A DNA stretch of 64,000 nt from Rhynochetos jubatus. Taxonomy: Eukaryota; Chordata; Aves; Eurypygiformes; Rhynochetidae. Made by a program: the position numbers and the translations under genes. Under the pieces are notes generated by a model, which was not told the origin of the DNA, did not search any database, and saw nothing but the letters and a program-made list of their open reading frames with translations. How positions within the stretch are numbered: position 1 is the stretch's first letter; each line of letters starts with the position of its first letter. Positions 51,101 through 63,344 of this stretch are shown one piece after another. The DNA lies in assembly GCA_027574665.1 (NCBI GenBank), contig CM050654.1:35979722-36043721 (forward strand), in the 5' to 3' direction.

Positions 51101-54100
51101 AAGGTCACAACACAGCTGAATTATTGTTCTTAGTCCTGTGAACTCTCAAAGATCTTCCAAATAAGAGGAGAAAGCAGAATGGAACTACCCTTCCTAACAA
51201 GGACTGGGCAATACTTGAGGAAAATGGCAAGAAAAAGAAGATTACTGTAATCTTGGGTCTACTGGAGAAGAATTAGTTGCTAATATTTCTACCTCTCAGA
51301 AATAAAGCTTAAGGGACAACATTCATCCAATTGAAAAAAAACACAAAACAAAACCAGCCCACAAAACCTGCCCCCACAACAAACTCTAGCTGTTATGAGT
51401 GAGCAGAAAACCTTAAAATTGTAAATTGAACCATCCAAGTCATCAAAAGCTAGAAGGAAGATAAATCAATGAACACTTGTAGATATGAACCATCCCATTC
51501 ATCTCAGCAAGGAGTCATCTTATTTGCCTTCAGATCTTAAGCGGACAGCAAAGTACTAGAAGAGACTAATTCGGGGCAGACATGGACATTTTGATGATTA
51601 GGAATTCTAGGGTGTTCAACTTGTGTTATAGTAGGATACTGCTCTATGTAAGCAAGAATGTAATTTGGCACATGCACTGAAGTATATCTTAACCACAGCA
51701 AGTTCTTGATTATTCGGTTCTATTCCACACATACCTTGCGATTCAGCATTGCCCACATAAGGGTATCCATCGTTCCTTTTGCAATAAGGAAATGAATATT
51801 CACAGAACTGCACTGCCCAATGCGGTGTGCTCTGTCTTCTGCTTGCTTAATATGGCCTGGATCCCAGTATAATTCAGCAAACACAACGTGAGTAGCAGCA
51901 GTGAAAGTTAAACCCTAAACAAAAGTAAATGGATTTTAGAAAAAAAAAAATTCCACCCACAAAGAGCTAAGTATCTAAAGTAAAACCAAACTAAATGTTG
52001 TACAGTACATTTTTACATGGAAATAAGAGGGATGACGTGGACAGCAGATGGGCCTATTACACCGATTTCTTCCTTGGGCCTCAGATAGATATTAATAAGG
52101 TTCAGAAAATACTTGAATATCGTACAAAGGCTGCATATGGCTTTTCATTATGGAAGTAACATTTATTTCTTATTAATCCGGTACTTTTAGAGAAGTTGAG
52201 TTCTTACTAGGTATTCCAGAATGAGATGCTGCTATTTATCTTGATTTTACACAAGTAATTTCAACAGAGGCTCAAATGAGTTCATATAATTAGTGCAAAC
52301 AATGAATACGTGAGTCTACAAAAGTCAGATTTGCATGAACTGCCTCCAGTAAAACACTGCACTCACCAATGACTTCAGTATCTATATTATTCAAGTTTCT
52401 TGTTTCGCATATTTTCTTTTTTTGTCTTACCTGACCAGCTGCCTGAATACTCAAAATAGCAACCCGGGTATCAGGATCCTTCTGAAACTGATTGACAAGA
52501 TGTATTCTTTCTGCGGAAGGAACACTTCCATCTATTCGTATGTAGCGAACCTATAGCATAATGTAACAGACATGAATGAAATTACCCATGCCCATTTTTT
52601 TAGCCAAACACCCTTTGTCCCCCAGTACAAACTATGAAAACATCCGTTCTATTCTTGTCTTAGGGATAGGGACATCAGTACTCTTGGGCCTTTGATTTAC
52701 AATTAAGCCTCCTACCTAGAGGGGTGCAGACTTAGTATTTCACGTTTACAAAAGGAAAAGAGAGAACAACACGGAATCTTAAAATGGAATACTCCATAGA
52801 AGCAGCCGTAATTTCCTTGACATGATTTACTAAAGTCCCAAGCATTTGCAAAACAATAAAAATATTAAATAACAAAGTTAGCCACCATGCCCTAGCAATG
52901 GTTGAGGGTCCATTCATATAATTCAAAATTATATGAAAGTTGTTTGCAAACAATGTTACTGCTTTCAATGAAACATTCAGGTGAATTTATAATATGCTGT
53001 AAAAAACAGAAAGGAGACAGAATCACATCAGTGAAAAAACTTGGGAAAGAACTTCCTACAACATCGATTCAATCATAATGTAAACACTCATATCTAGTAT
53101 GATACATTATCCTCAAATACAAAACATTTCTCGAAAGCCACACACTCCCTCTAATCCGGTGGCACTGATCTGTATATACTTCAAATCCATAAGCTCCTGT
53201 ACACACCGGTAATTCTACTGAAGTCAAACCCAGCTCATACCTATTTGTGAAGCCTGAAGTTACATTTGTATGCACATTTGTTAAATCCTTACCTTATTTT
53301 CTATTACTGCCTCTGTACAGGCTTGAAGCATGCTTAAGTGGTGAGCAAAAACTAGAAACTTCAGTTTGTCATTTGCAAGCATCATTTTGATATAGTCCTT
53401 CACTGCTCCTGCCTGGAATAAGAGAGTGCGTTCTCATTAATTAGACATACAAAATATTCAACAAAGACACCCAACGTTTTTCAATTTCCTGTAATATGAA
53501 AAGATAAACGTATAACAGAAAGTATGTTCATTTAAGATTCAGTTTAAGTATAAAATTCAAGTTATTTTTGTTTCTAAAAATACCGTATCTTTCTGTCTTT
53601 GTGAAACCTATCCCATTCCATCAGAGAAAAAAAAAATGCTTTATCCTCAAACAATCACATAATTACATGGCACTTTTTCCATATTAAGATGTAGGTAAAA
53701 CCCCTTACAGTTACAGCATTATTATTTGAGGTTTTAAGCCATATTAAAAAGAAAACAAACACAATCATCCCTATTTTTGCTCAAACATATTTCAAATGGA
53801 CAAAGCATTGTGTAATCAGAACTTCTATATCTCTACCCAGAAAGTCATAGAGCAAATCTGAAAGAATAATTTTGACACTTTCATAACACCATAAAAGATT
53901 GCTCTGTGTAAACTTTCATAGAACTCTTTTGTCAAATATAATTTTCAATATCTTTTACAAAAACTATTGAAGTAATGATGACCGTTACTAATAAATTTTA
54001 TTTGTGATCAATGATTAATGCAATACCTACTGCATTATCCTTAGATTTCTTTTTTTTCCTTCTCTCTCTTTTGGGTTTCAGGTTACTCTTTGAAAATGGA

Positions 54101-57100
54101 TTAACAGAGGGTAGGGGAGAGACTGGAAAAGTGGGGAAGAAATAGCAACAGAACCACAGTGGTATTTTTAAGATAAGGAGAGAAACATTTGAAGGAGTTG
54201 GTCAGATTCTCAACTCTTGCTGCTCTAGCAACCTATACAACTCCGTTTTTCCCCCCTCTTTTACAAAATAGGTTAGCATAATGAAACCTGATAACAGGGT
54301 AAAAAGGAGGCATGTGAAGGATTTTGTTTGTTAACTTGCTTTTCCTCCCATCTTAAGCTACAATACTATAGGAAGAAAATACAGAACAAGGGATCCCATT
54401 TGATAAAACAGGACGACCAGCTAGAGGCTTCTTCCACATTTATCCATGGGGAGGAGCAGCAGTGACAGGATGCAGTCTGCACAAGGGCTGCATCAGCACT
54501 GTCCTGGGGCAGCTGCACCAGCTGCCAGCACACAGGCATATCCTTGAAGTATCCACCTTCAGTATCTCCGTACATCGGTGAGACGCATTTAGTGCTGCTG
54601 GGAGACTACGTCAGGACAGTCTCAGCCAGCTTGGTGCTTATCTAATCAGGAAGAGTTTTAACACGTAGCTAAGGTTCAGCCTATTCCATACACATGCAGG
54701 GAGAAAGAGCGTTTATCCATGTCACAGTTATAAAACAAACTAACTCAATCTAGTATTTAGGGCAATACAACTAATACTAAGTTAAAAACACACTGGGTAT
54801 TTTAAATATATTAACAAAAGACTTCCACGCTTACCTTGGCAATGGCTGTTTCCTTATACATGCGTGTGATTAGATTCATGACTTGAGAGAAGTGGTTTTC
54901 ATTAGCACCTGAATTCAGATTTCTCATTAATTTCTCCCACTCTGCAAATGTGGTATTCAAATTCTAATTGGCAGAGGAGATCAGTGGTTAGATACACAGT
55001 ATAAAGCATCTCCTACCTCAACACATACATTTCAAGTATGAGCCTTTCAGAACTGAGTACTTGTGAGAACTCTAAAAATTTGTCTAAAAGTAACTGTAGG
55101 ATTCAAATATCTAAAGGAAAGGAAAAGGATCGTACCAGAAGTAGAGGAAAATGTTATCATTATCTGATGCCAAGAATTTGCCATATTCATGTTCTTCACA
55201 TTATATTTTTAAGAGTAACAGAGATGCTTTGCTATATATTCACACATTCTTTGTAACTATATGTAATACACATGCACACATAAATATCTGTAAATACATA
55301 GATATTTCTATTTACTAACAAACGTACTTTTAGCAAAAGCGGAAAATTTACCTTAGCTGCGGCATCTGGGAGATCAAATGGAATACGCTGCCTAACTTTG
55401 GGAGGCAACTGAGTTAGAACATCATTCTTCAGTCTTCTGATCATTATTTCACTTAAAAGTTGATGTAGTTCTTCTAAATTTGAGGCTCCCCTACAGTCCC
55501 ATTGAGTTCTTTTACCAAAAAACCTGTAGTTTAAAAAAAAAAAAAAAAAAATCAAACCCTGAAAACTAGCTCTTTCAAATTCACTAGAAATTTTCAGTAG
55601 ATAATTGATCTTTAAACACGCTGTTAGATATGAAGGTGTGCTGGGTAGCAACACTCAGTGTTCCTGTTTACGCCAGAGATGATTGCTTTCTATCTGGTTC
55701 CTTCTACACTACAGTCAGAGCTATTTTAACTCCCCAGCAGGGACTGCTGCCCACAGGCAATACTACCCATCAGATCCCTACAGTCCTCTATCTTGTCCCA
55801 GCTACACTTCCCGTTCTACGGGATCATTCAGGGATTATTTTATAACCCTTGTTTCAATGGACTGGAGAGAAGACTGTATCACCGTGAGAATGTTCTTTAT
55901 TACATTACAGGTGGGAACAATTGATGGGGCTACTATCATGAAAGCTGCAAATATCACTATTAATATTCCTTTGTTCATTCCTCCTGCTGTCCTCCAAGAA
56001 TTTCCTCCTAGGTACAGTCAGGAACAGGATTTAAAGCTTTAATATCATTTAATGAGCAAGGGTAAGTAGAGGAAGCAGGTTTAAGGTTAAAAAGGTAAAC
56101 ATTGAAAAGAGAAAGAATTTACTAACTTTGCCTTCCTTGTTCTTCCTTTGCTTTGTTGTTTTTAAGGAAGTGTTGCAGCAGGAACAGGAGCTTTTCTGTC
56201 AACATCGCCAAGAGACAGCAAAACAACAAGCATGACAGATTTTGCTGCCTTTGGAGAAAAGCCCAGGTAGCATTTTTCCAAGGCCAGAGGAGTATGTTAC
56301 AAGCACGGAATTTGATGGGTAATTATTATTTTTAAATATAATTTAGAAAATTTTAAGCCTTACTGAGCTTATCAACACTGTTTTAGTTGGCTGCCGATAA
56401 CCACTCGGGAAAGGGGCTGAAGGACTTCCATCTACACAGCACTCTGTGTGTTAAGCAAATATTTCACCAGTGTAGAAGTAAGACAGCAACATCTTTTGCT
56501 CATATCCCTTCTCTGGTCTATTTATACGGCTGTCCTTAGAAAGGTTTCCTCCCTCCAGCTTGAGCATTGGGGATATAAAAGAAACAGCAGGCAAAACCTC
56601 ACAGAAATACTCTGGACATCGTCTTTAGAAACTGGAGCCTATGAGCCCCCAAGTAAAAAAACCCAGCAACATTTTCAGAGAGTGCTGCATAAAATAACCC
56701 TATCAAGTTTATTACCACAGGATGTTTTGTTTCAGCCAAGTCATGAAGACAAAGTTAATTACTGAAAGCTTGCCAAACGCTGAACTTGATTTTTATTACA
56801 TTTATGGCATTCCAAAAATAAGATAATGATCTATGATTGAGTAGCTAACCATGCTGTACCCACGCACGCTTGTGGTGTGAAAATTACAGATGCATTCAGT
56901 CAAAACACCGTGGAAAAAATAGCATTTCTCTGTCTGAAAATTAGACAGCACTCTTCCATGTTATTTGAAGTTAAATGCTGATAAAATGCCTATGATGGAG
57001 GGAGAAAAACAAGTTATCTGAAAGTGAAACCATGTAATTATTACTGTAAAAATTAAATTTTGCAGCTAACCAATTTAGCTGACAAAATCTATTGTTCCAA

Positions 57101-60100
57101 ATATATGCAAAGTTGCAACTAAGAAATTTTTTAGCTAAGAAAATTTTTAAAGCTCCTTCTCATAACTCCAGATTGTAACAGATTCAGAGGGGTAAAACTA
57201 AGCATCTTAAATGAGATGATCTTCTGTCCCTCTCTTTTAGAAAACAGCTAGAGAAGCTGATCATTAAACTAAAGCTGAGGGAAGCAAGTCAGAGGGAAAT
57301 AAATCCTCCTGAAGCTAACAACTTAAAGCACATAAAACATGAAAATTCATGAAATATGCAAGGGATAAAAATGAGATAAAACTCAGACACACGTGTAGGA
57401 CAAGTGTTGTGAGCAATGTTACCCAGCAAACTGGGGGCAAGACGGTAGACAAGAACTTACAATGCCTATATTCGATCCCTCAAACAGGATTACTAACACA
57501 CTACCGTGTTTTGTGAGTCTTCCACCTTCACTTTTACTCAGTGTGTTACGTACCGAGACAAGTATCAGACTTTTCCACCCAAGCATGGTGAGATACCAAA
57601 AAGACTGGATCTCATAATGAGGACAGATGTAAATTATTGCATGATATGAGCATAACACTGAGTCAGAAACTCCCAATACCAGCACCTGAACTTCGTTTCC
57701 AACTTTAACAACTTGAATTTCGCCCTTGTGCTTGTTTTAGTTGGGACAGAGTTAATTTTCTTCACAATAGCTCGTATGAGGCTGTGTTTTGGATCTGTGC
57801 AAGGTTATGTTTGGGATTTGTGCTGAGTAGAGTACTGATAACACTGGTGTTTTTAGTTGTTGCTAAGGGGTGTTTGTACCAAGCCAAGGATTTTCAGTTT
57901 CTGGTTCTGCACCTGCATTCCCAACTTTTTTGTTACAAGCAGTGGGGAGGGGACACAGCCCAGATAGCCAACCCAAACTGAGCAAGAGGGTATTTCATGC
58001 CATAGAACAACATGCTCAGTATGTACGTTGAGGGTGGGCTGGGGGCCCATGTGGGTCATTTGGCTTTCTCAGTCATGCTCTGACTCTGATGTGATCCCTC
58101 TTGGGCTCTGGCTCTCAATAATTCAGCACCTGGCTGGACATTGTTTGGTGGGTGGTGAGCAACTGTATAATTTGTTTTATTTTCCATTATTTTAATCACA
58201 TATTATTATTATTAATGGTAGTATTATTTTCATATTATATTTTAGTAGTATTAGTACTGTTAGTTTTAGTAGTCTCACTATTTTATTCATTGATATTCAA
58301 TTATTAAGTTGTTCTTATATCAATCCACGAGTTTTCTTGTCTTTTTCTCCAATTCTCTTCCTCCCCTGGAGGAGATGGGAGGTAAGTGGCTGTGCGTACT
58401 CAGTTCCTGGCTGGATTAAATCACAACATTCCTCAAAGTCTCCTGTCAATTTAGTCCTTGTCCCAGTCCTGTTTGATGGAGGAGATAGTAACTGACCCCC
58501 AGTTTCCATGTGAGATGGGATGATACAGCAATGGAGGTACTAATTACTGATTCTCTCACTTCACATGACAAGAAAGTCAAAGACACTCACAGGAAATTAA
58601 ATGAGCAAATACAGTAATACCTGACACGAGCATTGCAGTATTTTTTGGCATATTCACTCCAAGTTCCAAATCTCCTTGGAAACAGTGCCTCAATCTGCAT
58701 GAAGAGCTGTATAAGAAAAAAGCAATAGTGAAAAATCACCTGTAAGACTATGCAGAAATAATTATTACATGACTGTGTTAAGTTTACATTCAACAATTGC
58801 ACAAAAAATACCCAGCTTACACAAAGGCAAAAGACATTCCGTAGGCATATGCACGTGTCCTGAGAGAGGACAGCTGTAGGAAGCCCTCAAAGAGCAGAGC
58901 ACCCTGAACACCACAGCGCTAATGACTTGGAAAAGATTTCTACTGAACAAGAAAACACGGATGAGAAGATGTTACTCTGAAAAAGATATTTATCACTTGC
59001 CAGGTGCATGGGCAAAGCTTCAGTGCAGGTATTCCATGGATAGTCTGCTTCTTAAAATACATGAAACATCTACTCATTTTTAGGTTTTACTTCAAAAAAA
59101 CAGACATCAATACAGACCAGAAATTTGACACCTTCCTTCCTGGTTGAGTAACAGGCAGTAAGTATCAGTTTAAACAACCTTAACCAGAAGGTACCCTACC
59201 TGACAAGCTGTTCTACTGTCAAAGCTTTCTGGATTCAAAGATCACTACTGCTGAGTGGCTGCAGAGCGGTCAGAGACAACTGGAATACGGAAGGTTCTCT
59301 CCTAAATGCATTTCCCTGCTAGCCTCAAGTCTACCGCACATCACTTCTGCCACTTCAGCTTTCATATTACCTAATCATATACTAGTGACTTCTAAAAGGA
59401 AAACTACTACAGCCTAATTTCGTCCTTCACAGGATTCTTTCAAGACAGAAATCAGAGAACTGAAGAGCAGTAGTAAGAAAAAAAACAAAAACAAAAACAA
59501 AACACAAACCCAATTTATTCGCTCAAATGAAGAGCTGCTATTTTGACATCGATCTAAGTCAAACAAGAAACTGCCTGTCATTATTTGCTATAAACATACA
59601 CAAACGAATAATGCTTTTTATTTTCTATATGTATTCCATTTAAAGACTTCATAGGAAGGTTCTGCTTATAACACAAAACTGATTAAAAAGGCATAATGCT
59701 TTTTACACTGCCTTGTAAACGACAACAGAACTCTGGTATCACTATAAAACTGTCTCTCATGGTCTTCCATTTGGTCAGGAGTTTTGACCCCATTACTCTG
59801 GTCAAGGACAGCTTGTACAGAATTTCCTTTGAAGTCCTTTGGCAAAGTTGCTTTCTGGTCTTGGTATTAATGCACTGAATAGCAAATATATGCAGTATTT
59901 GGCATATGTGCAGGTCGTGTCATTATTATCCACATCAATAGATATAAACATTTGTTTCAAAGTTTTAAGCAAACGCTCATACCAAGCCCTTTTTCCTATA
60001 GCAAATAGCTCTCTCATGTTATAATTTCTCTGAATAAATGCAATTATTGAAGGGTTTTTGCATAAATTCTAGCTCTACAGCAAGAAACTCTGAATTGTAA

Positions 60101-60970
60101 AGTACTATTTATATTAATCTGGATAGAAATTAGCTCTTGCGTCCTATTTATTTCTACATTTGATAAAGGCAATTTTGGTTTCCTCTCTGCTCCTCCCCAA
60201 TTCCGTAAGTTAAACTTCCTTCAAAAGCAAATTTGTTCTTCTGGACTGTAACAAGCACAGGATCTATTTTTTCCACTTGTGCAATACAAGTGAACATTAG
60301 GAATACCCAAAAGACAAGCGATACACAAAGGACTTCCTGTACCAGATGAGGAAGTAGAAGTCTTAACACAAGTTCTGGTCTACCAAGGACTCTCATACCC
60401 AGTAGAAACAAGTAGTTCTCTGCTTGGGCTGTCTGTTTTCTATTTCACCCAACAGTCTGTTACATGAGACATTTATTTCTTGTAAGAAGACACAGCGTCT
60501 CAAGTCACCCAAGCAGGAGCTGAAACAAGTCTGTAAAACATCAATATAATCAACTCAAACTAAAAGATCTTGATTTCTATTTTTTAGCTTCTTATACTCG
60601 TGTTTTCTAACGCAGCTAGTGCACTGTTTGATGCCATAATGCAGGTAAGTGTATATATTCAAGAAAAGTACAAAATTGTTCATTTACTACTGATACCATC
60701 CTTAAATAAAACAAAACAAAGCACAGTATGTCAAATACCTCTTCAGGTCTTCCTAGAGCAGGAGTTCCAGTAAGAAGAACAGCTCTAAGAGCTTTCTGCA
60801 CAATCGGCAACAGAATCTTGCTGCGGGTGGCATTTCTGGATTTCATATAGTGCGATTCATCAATCACAACTACCTTAAAGTTCTGCCTGTACAAAGTGTC
60901 TACCAAGGTCTGTGCATCAGAAGTTAACAGGCCATACCCCAGAATCGTTACTTTGCTGGTTGATATTCTC
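38997..60970 (-). CDS. ZRANB3: ZRANB3 annealing helicase / HNH endonuclease, 5'-partial (987 aa in window, 17 exons)
   Basis: Seventeen GT/AG exons join in phase on the minus strand and end at TAG (38997-38999). The product is a SNF2-family DNA translocase that remodels stalled forks and binds PCNA and K63 polyubiquitin. In order (window residues): motif II DESH and motif III TGTP (exon 1), helicase C-terminal lobe with [20 protein letters not shown] and [11 protein letters not shown] (to 346), PIP box QHDIRSFF (about 402-409), NZF finger [13 protein letters not shown] (about 527-546), the [11 protein letters not shown] block, and the HNH domain with DHIKP, ENLQ and CHRE. The human C-terminal APIM RFLVK is QFLVK here, with an extra MENTK tail. 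About 120 residues with Walker A lie beyond 64000. It is convergent with RAB3GAP1. Confidence 0.97.
39568..39699 (-). CDS. ZRANB3: ZRANB3 window exon 16: HNH nuclease core
   Basis: [20 protein letters not shown], then [16 protein letters not shown]; the HNH His (DHI), Asn (ENL) and His (CHRE) and the Cys pair are all present. Confidence 0.96.
40614..41007 (-). CDS. ZRANB3: ZRANB3 window exon 15: region preceding HNH
   Basis: [20 protein letters not shown]..., then [19 protein letters not shown], and [20 protein letters not shown] with its Cys pairs. The acceptor at ctgcaaacag is chosen by phase. Confidence 0.95.
41859..42002 (-). CDS. ZRANB3: ZRANB3 window exon 14
   Basis: [20 protein letters not shown]..., linker before the HNH module; phases 2 in, 2 out. 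Confidence 0.93.
43424..43566 (-). CDS. ZRANB3: ZRANB3 window exon 13
   Basis: [20 protein letters not shown]..., then [19 protein letters not shown]. Confidence 0.95.
43567..46222 (-). other. ZRANB3 intron (2.66 kb)
   Basis: No exon found between window exons 12 and 13, whose phases already match. It holds an AT palindrome near 44183-44225. The minus-strand open frame at 45650-46036 is not supported. Confidence 0.7.
44183..44225. repeat. AT-rich inverted repeat / T run
   Basis: gttttaaattttt followed, after a T run, by aaaaatttaaaaattttaac; the arms are complementary and could form a cruciform. Confidence 0.6.
46223..46324 (-). CDS. ZRANB3: ZRANB3 window exon 12
   Basis: [20 protein letters not shown]..., 34 codons; human FIPLDIKLDLWEDLP equivalent. 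Confidence 0.94.
47125..47216 (-). CDS. ZRANB3: ZRANB3 window exon 11
   Basis: [30 protein letters not shown] region; matches human [17 protein letters not shown]. Confidence 0.94.
47875..48060 (-). CDS. ZRANB3: ZRANB3 window exon 10
   Basis: Charged, low-complexity linker ([19 protein letters not shown]...); phase fits both neighbours, sequence poorly conserved. Confidence 0.88.
48061..49024 (-). other. ZRANB3 intron
   Basis: About 1 kb, AT-rich; nothing recognised. Confidence 0.7.
49025..49493 (-). CDS. ZRANB3: ZRANB3 window exon 9: PIP box and NZF zinc finger
   Basis: Opens [16 protein letters not shown], where QHDIRSFF is the PCNA-binding PIP box. A variable acidic and Lys-rich linker follows. 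It ends with the ubiquitin-binding NZF finger [20 protein letters not shown], four Cys and the TY pair intact. Confidence 0.96.
50110..50262 (-). CDS. ZRANB3: ZRANB3 window exon 8
   Basis: [20 protein letters not shown]..., then [20 protein letters not shown]; 51 codons. Confidence 0.96.
50263..51734 (-). other. ZRANB3 intron
   Basis: 1.5 kb; no exon, with an A/C-rich low-complexity patch near 51335-51385. Confidence 0.7.
51735..51914 (-). CDS. ZRANB3: ZRANB3 window exon 7: helicase motifs V and VI
   Basis: [20 protein letters not shown], then [14 protein letters not shown]; arginines of motif VI are intact; 60 codons. Confidence 0.97.
52431..52550 (-). CDS. ZRANB3: ZRANB3 window exon 6
   Basis: [20 protein letters not shown]...[13 protein letters not shown]; 40 codons. 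Confidence 0.96.
53293..53412 (-). CDS. ZRANB3: ZRANB3 window exon 5
   Basis: [20 protein letters not shown]...[15 protein letters not shown]; 40 codons, helicase lobe 2. Confidence 0.96.
53413..54834 (-). other. ZRANB3 intron
   Basis: 1.4 kb; nothing recognised. Confidence 0.7.
54835..54963 (-). CDS. ZRANB3: ZRANB3 window exon 4
   Basis: [20 protein letters not shown]..., ending [12 protein letters not shown]; 43 codons. The true acceptor (ccaattag) is upstream of a stronger-looking ttgcag, set by homology and length. Confidence 0.93.
55352..55523 (-). CDS. ZRANB3: ZRANB3 window exon 3
   Basis: [20 protein letters not shown]..., then [20 protein letters not shown]; an A18 run on the plus strand gives a long polypyrimidine tract at the acceptor. 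Human Tyr at the first position is Phe. Confidence 0.96.
55524..58620 (-). other. ZRANB3 intron (3.1 kb) with an antisense solo LTR
   Basis: Contains the solo LTR described separately at 57733-58428. Plus-strand frames at 55630-56042 and 56448-56765 have no support. Confidence 0.7.
57733..58428 (+). mobile_element. Solo LTR, second copy of the ERVL-like family, antisense in a ZRANB3 intron
   Basis: Begins ttttagttgggacagagtta attttc, shares ggggacacagcccagatagcc, the ctcagtatgt region (TATA decayed to tatgtac), atccacgagttttct and the end taaatcacaaca with the copy at 37054. It is longer because of a TAT-rich expansion near 58200-58300. No internal retroviral genes, hence inactive. Confidence 0.78.
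58621..58706 (-). CDS. ZRANB3: ZRANB3 window exon 2
   Basis: [20 protein letters not shown]...NARV; window residues 78-106; leaves at phase 2. Confidence 0.96.
58707..60738 (-). other. ZRANB3 intron (2.0 kb)
   Basis: No exon seen. It includes a (CAAAA)n-like A-rich tract near 59477-59505. Confidence 0.7.
59477..59505. repeat. (CAAAA)n-like simple repeat
   Basis: Repeated aaaac units on the plus strand. Confidence 0.65.
60739..60970 (-). CDS. ZRANB3: ZRANB3 exon (window exon 1): DESH and TGTP motifs
   Basis: Window residues 1-77, corresponding to about human 121 onward. [20 protein letters not shown] carries motif [17 protein letters not shown] carries motif III. Donor gtattt; the acceptor cttttag is preceded by a phase-2 intron. 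Confidence 0.96.
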
Positions 60971-63344
60971 CTAAAAGAGATAATTCAGAAGTTTTCTTAG
61001 TAAATTTTAATTGTAGAAAAATTAATATAGCAAAGAAATTACACCAAACTCATTTTTTTAAGAAGGCATGTAAGACACCTTTTGCAGTGATTAATTAGTG
61101 GGTTGTCAGGCTAGTAATAACAGCTTTTGGTGTTTAAAACACTCCACCATCTCAGTTATAAATCACACACATTTCATAACCATTTTCAGAAGACATACAC
61201 TGCATTTAAAGGAAGCTCCTTTAACTGGTTGCATCGCTTCAATTTATGCTCCTTTCCAGGAGTAGCACATGGGACAAATCCACTTTCTGGATAGGAAGTT
61301 ATACAGGCAAGTCAGATCACTGTGAGCACACTCTGTAAACAAGCACCTGAAGTAATAATGTCTCTATGCAAGCTACCTACTGCCCTGTCTACAGAGTCAC
61401 CACACCAGCAGCCTAAGACAGTAACTAGACTGGCTCTGAGTATTTGGGTACTGTAAAAGTACAGTCGGGGCTGAATCTCACCACCTAAAAGCCAATTTCT
61501 TCTCAGCGCTGTCTAACCAGCATTTTTGCTCAAACAGCACATGAAGCAAGCAAAAAACTGAAAGCAAGGAATCAACAAGGCACAAGATGAAAAATTACTA
61601 ATTAGTTGGAAAGGAACTTCCTAGAATCAATTTAAAGACACATATAGGCCCAAGGCACGAATTGATTTTAAAATCACTAGAGAGCACTGTGGCCCTTCAG
61701 AAGCCTTTGAGCAGCACAAGAACTCTTCAAGTTCTCAGACAAATAGTCACCAGAATGAGAGTCAGAGCTGGTCTACCCATCTGTCAGACACTACCGCTCT
61801 GCTGGCATGGTTTTTATTTGTTCTGCAGTAGCAACATAGAAAAACCCCATCAAGTTGAAGTTTCCTTTGGCACTGAAGAGGAAGGAAGTATGTGCACATT
61901 CATGTTTCTGGATGTGGAAGGAACTGCAATGGTTAGAGCGCTGGGACCGAGGTCAATGCACTACAGACTCTGGCTGTAGCAATCAGGAAAACAAGTATCT
62001 CCCCTCCGGCTTTGTGAAGGGTGGGTAAAAAAATTGCAAATAGAATTATTTATCCTTAATGGAACTGATTTGTCCAAGAAACATCCAATTTCAAATTTAG
62101 TTAGAAATCAAAAGAGCCTAAATCGATGCCTGTTTTAACCTGGTTAAACTAAGCAGCTAAACAACATTCAAGCAGTAAATTTCATTGCTGAAATTTTGAA
62201 GAAAAACAAAGTATTGAAGTTAGAGAAATCAAAGCTGAACATATGGAAGCAGAATTTAACAAAATGCTAAACCAACTTTGGCAGCTGTATTTCTGCACTT
62301 CCCTGCAAACGCATAAAACACTTTTTAATGTTAAAATATTAATTAGCTCAACAGTTACCTCACTTACAGCTAGGAAGCCTCCTGGGAGTTAAACAAGCAG
62401 AAAACCAAGTTTTCCTTTCCTCTTGTTGTTGAATAAAAGTTAGGAATAATGGCTAAGGTGTATTCCTTTTAAAAATCTCACATTATGAAATGAATAGAAT
62501 TCTGATTGCCATTTACTATGGCCATCATCTCCCTCATTCCACATTTCCCCTTTCTGCATTCAGCACTATAAGCTTGTGTCCATTTTACCTAAATAGGTTA
62601 AAATAAAATTTTAAAAAGGGTCATTATATCCTTATTTTAGTTCCCATTTTCTTGTAATAAACTTAAATTTTGACTAATCAGTAGCAACTACCTCTTGATT
62701 AAGCTTTTAAAATGCATTTCTAGTTGGAGTTACCTGGTTACCACAAGGAATATTCCAAGCTACTGTCTCCTCTGCACGTCTTGGCAGTCAATTCCCTTTC
62801 TGATGCTCCCCAGACAATAGGAAGATCAGTCCTCCTTACCCAGAAGTTTTAGAACGACATCTAGACATTACCACAGAATCAACCAAGTCATTTACAGTAC
62901 AGCAGACTGAAAACTACCCTTGTAATTCAGTGTAATAGGACAGTTATACTAATAACATACACGACTTGTAGTCCCTCTTTGATGAATTCAAGCTATTAAG
63001 TCTAAAGATAGAAAACTTAGGTCATGATGACCTTTTCGGTTATTTAGAGAATACTTATTATAACTTATAAAATTTTCTCAGTGCGCTAAACAGAATTTTA
63101 ACAGTAATTACTTCCTTATTTTGTAATGCGTACCAGAAGTTTTCAAAAGAAGTGTTCTAAATGTTTTACAGAAGCTAAGGAATACAAGCTAACTAATCAG
63201 AGTTGAGAAATAACTGCATATGTTCAACTTGAGACACGCTGAAGTAATGTAATTTTCAACAGAGAAGCACTTGCAACTTTGCCAAAACCAGACCACTCAG
63301 TTTCAAAGGAGATGAGTAACTGCCATAATATAATAATACAAAAC
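60971..63344 (-). other. ZRANB3 intron leading to 5' exons outside the window
   Basis: I searched for the Walker A exon (MGLGKT-like) on the minus strand and found none, so it lies beyond the window edge. No other feature recognised. Confidence 0.7.

Noticed and set aside
55630-56765. Plus-strand frames of 71-119 residues in a ZRANB3 intron
   Set aside because: No recognisable product and antisense to the host gene.
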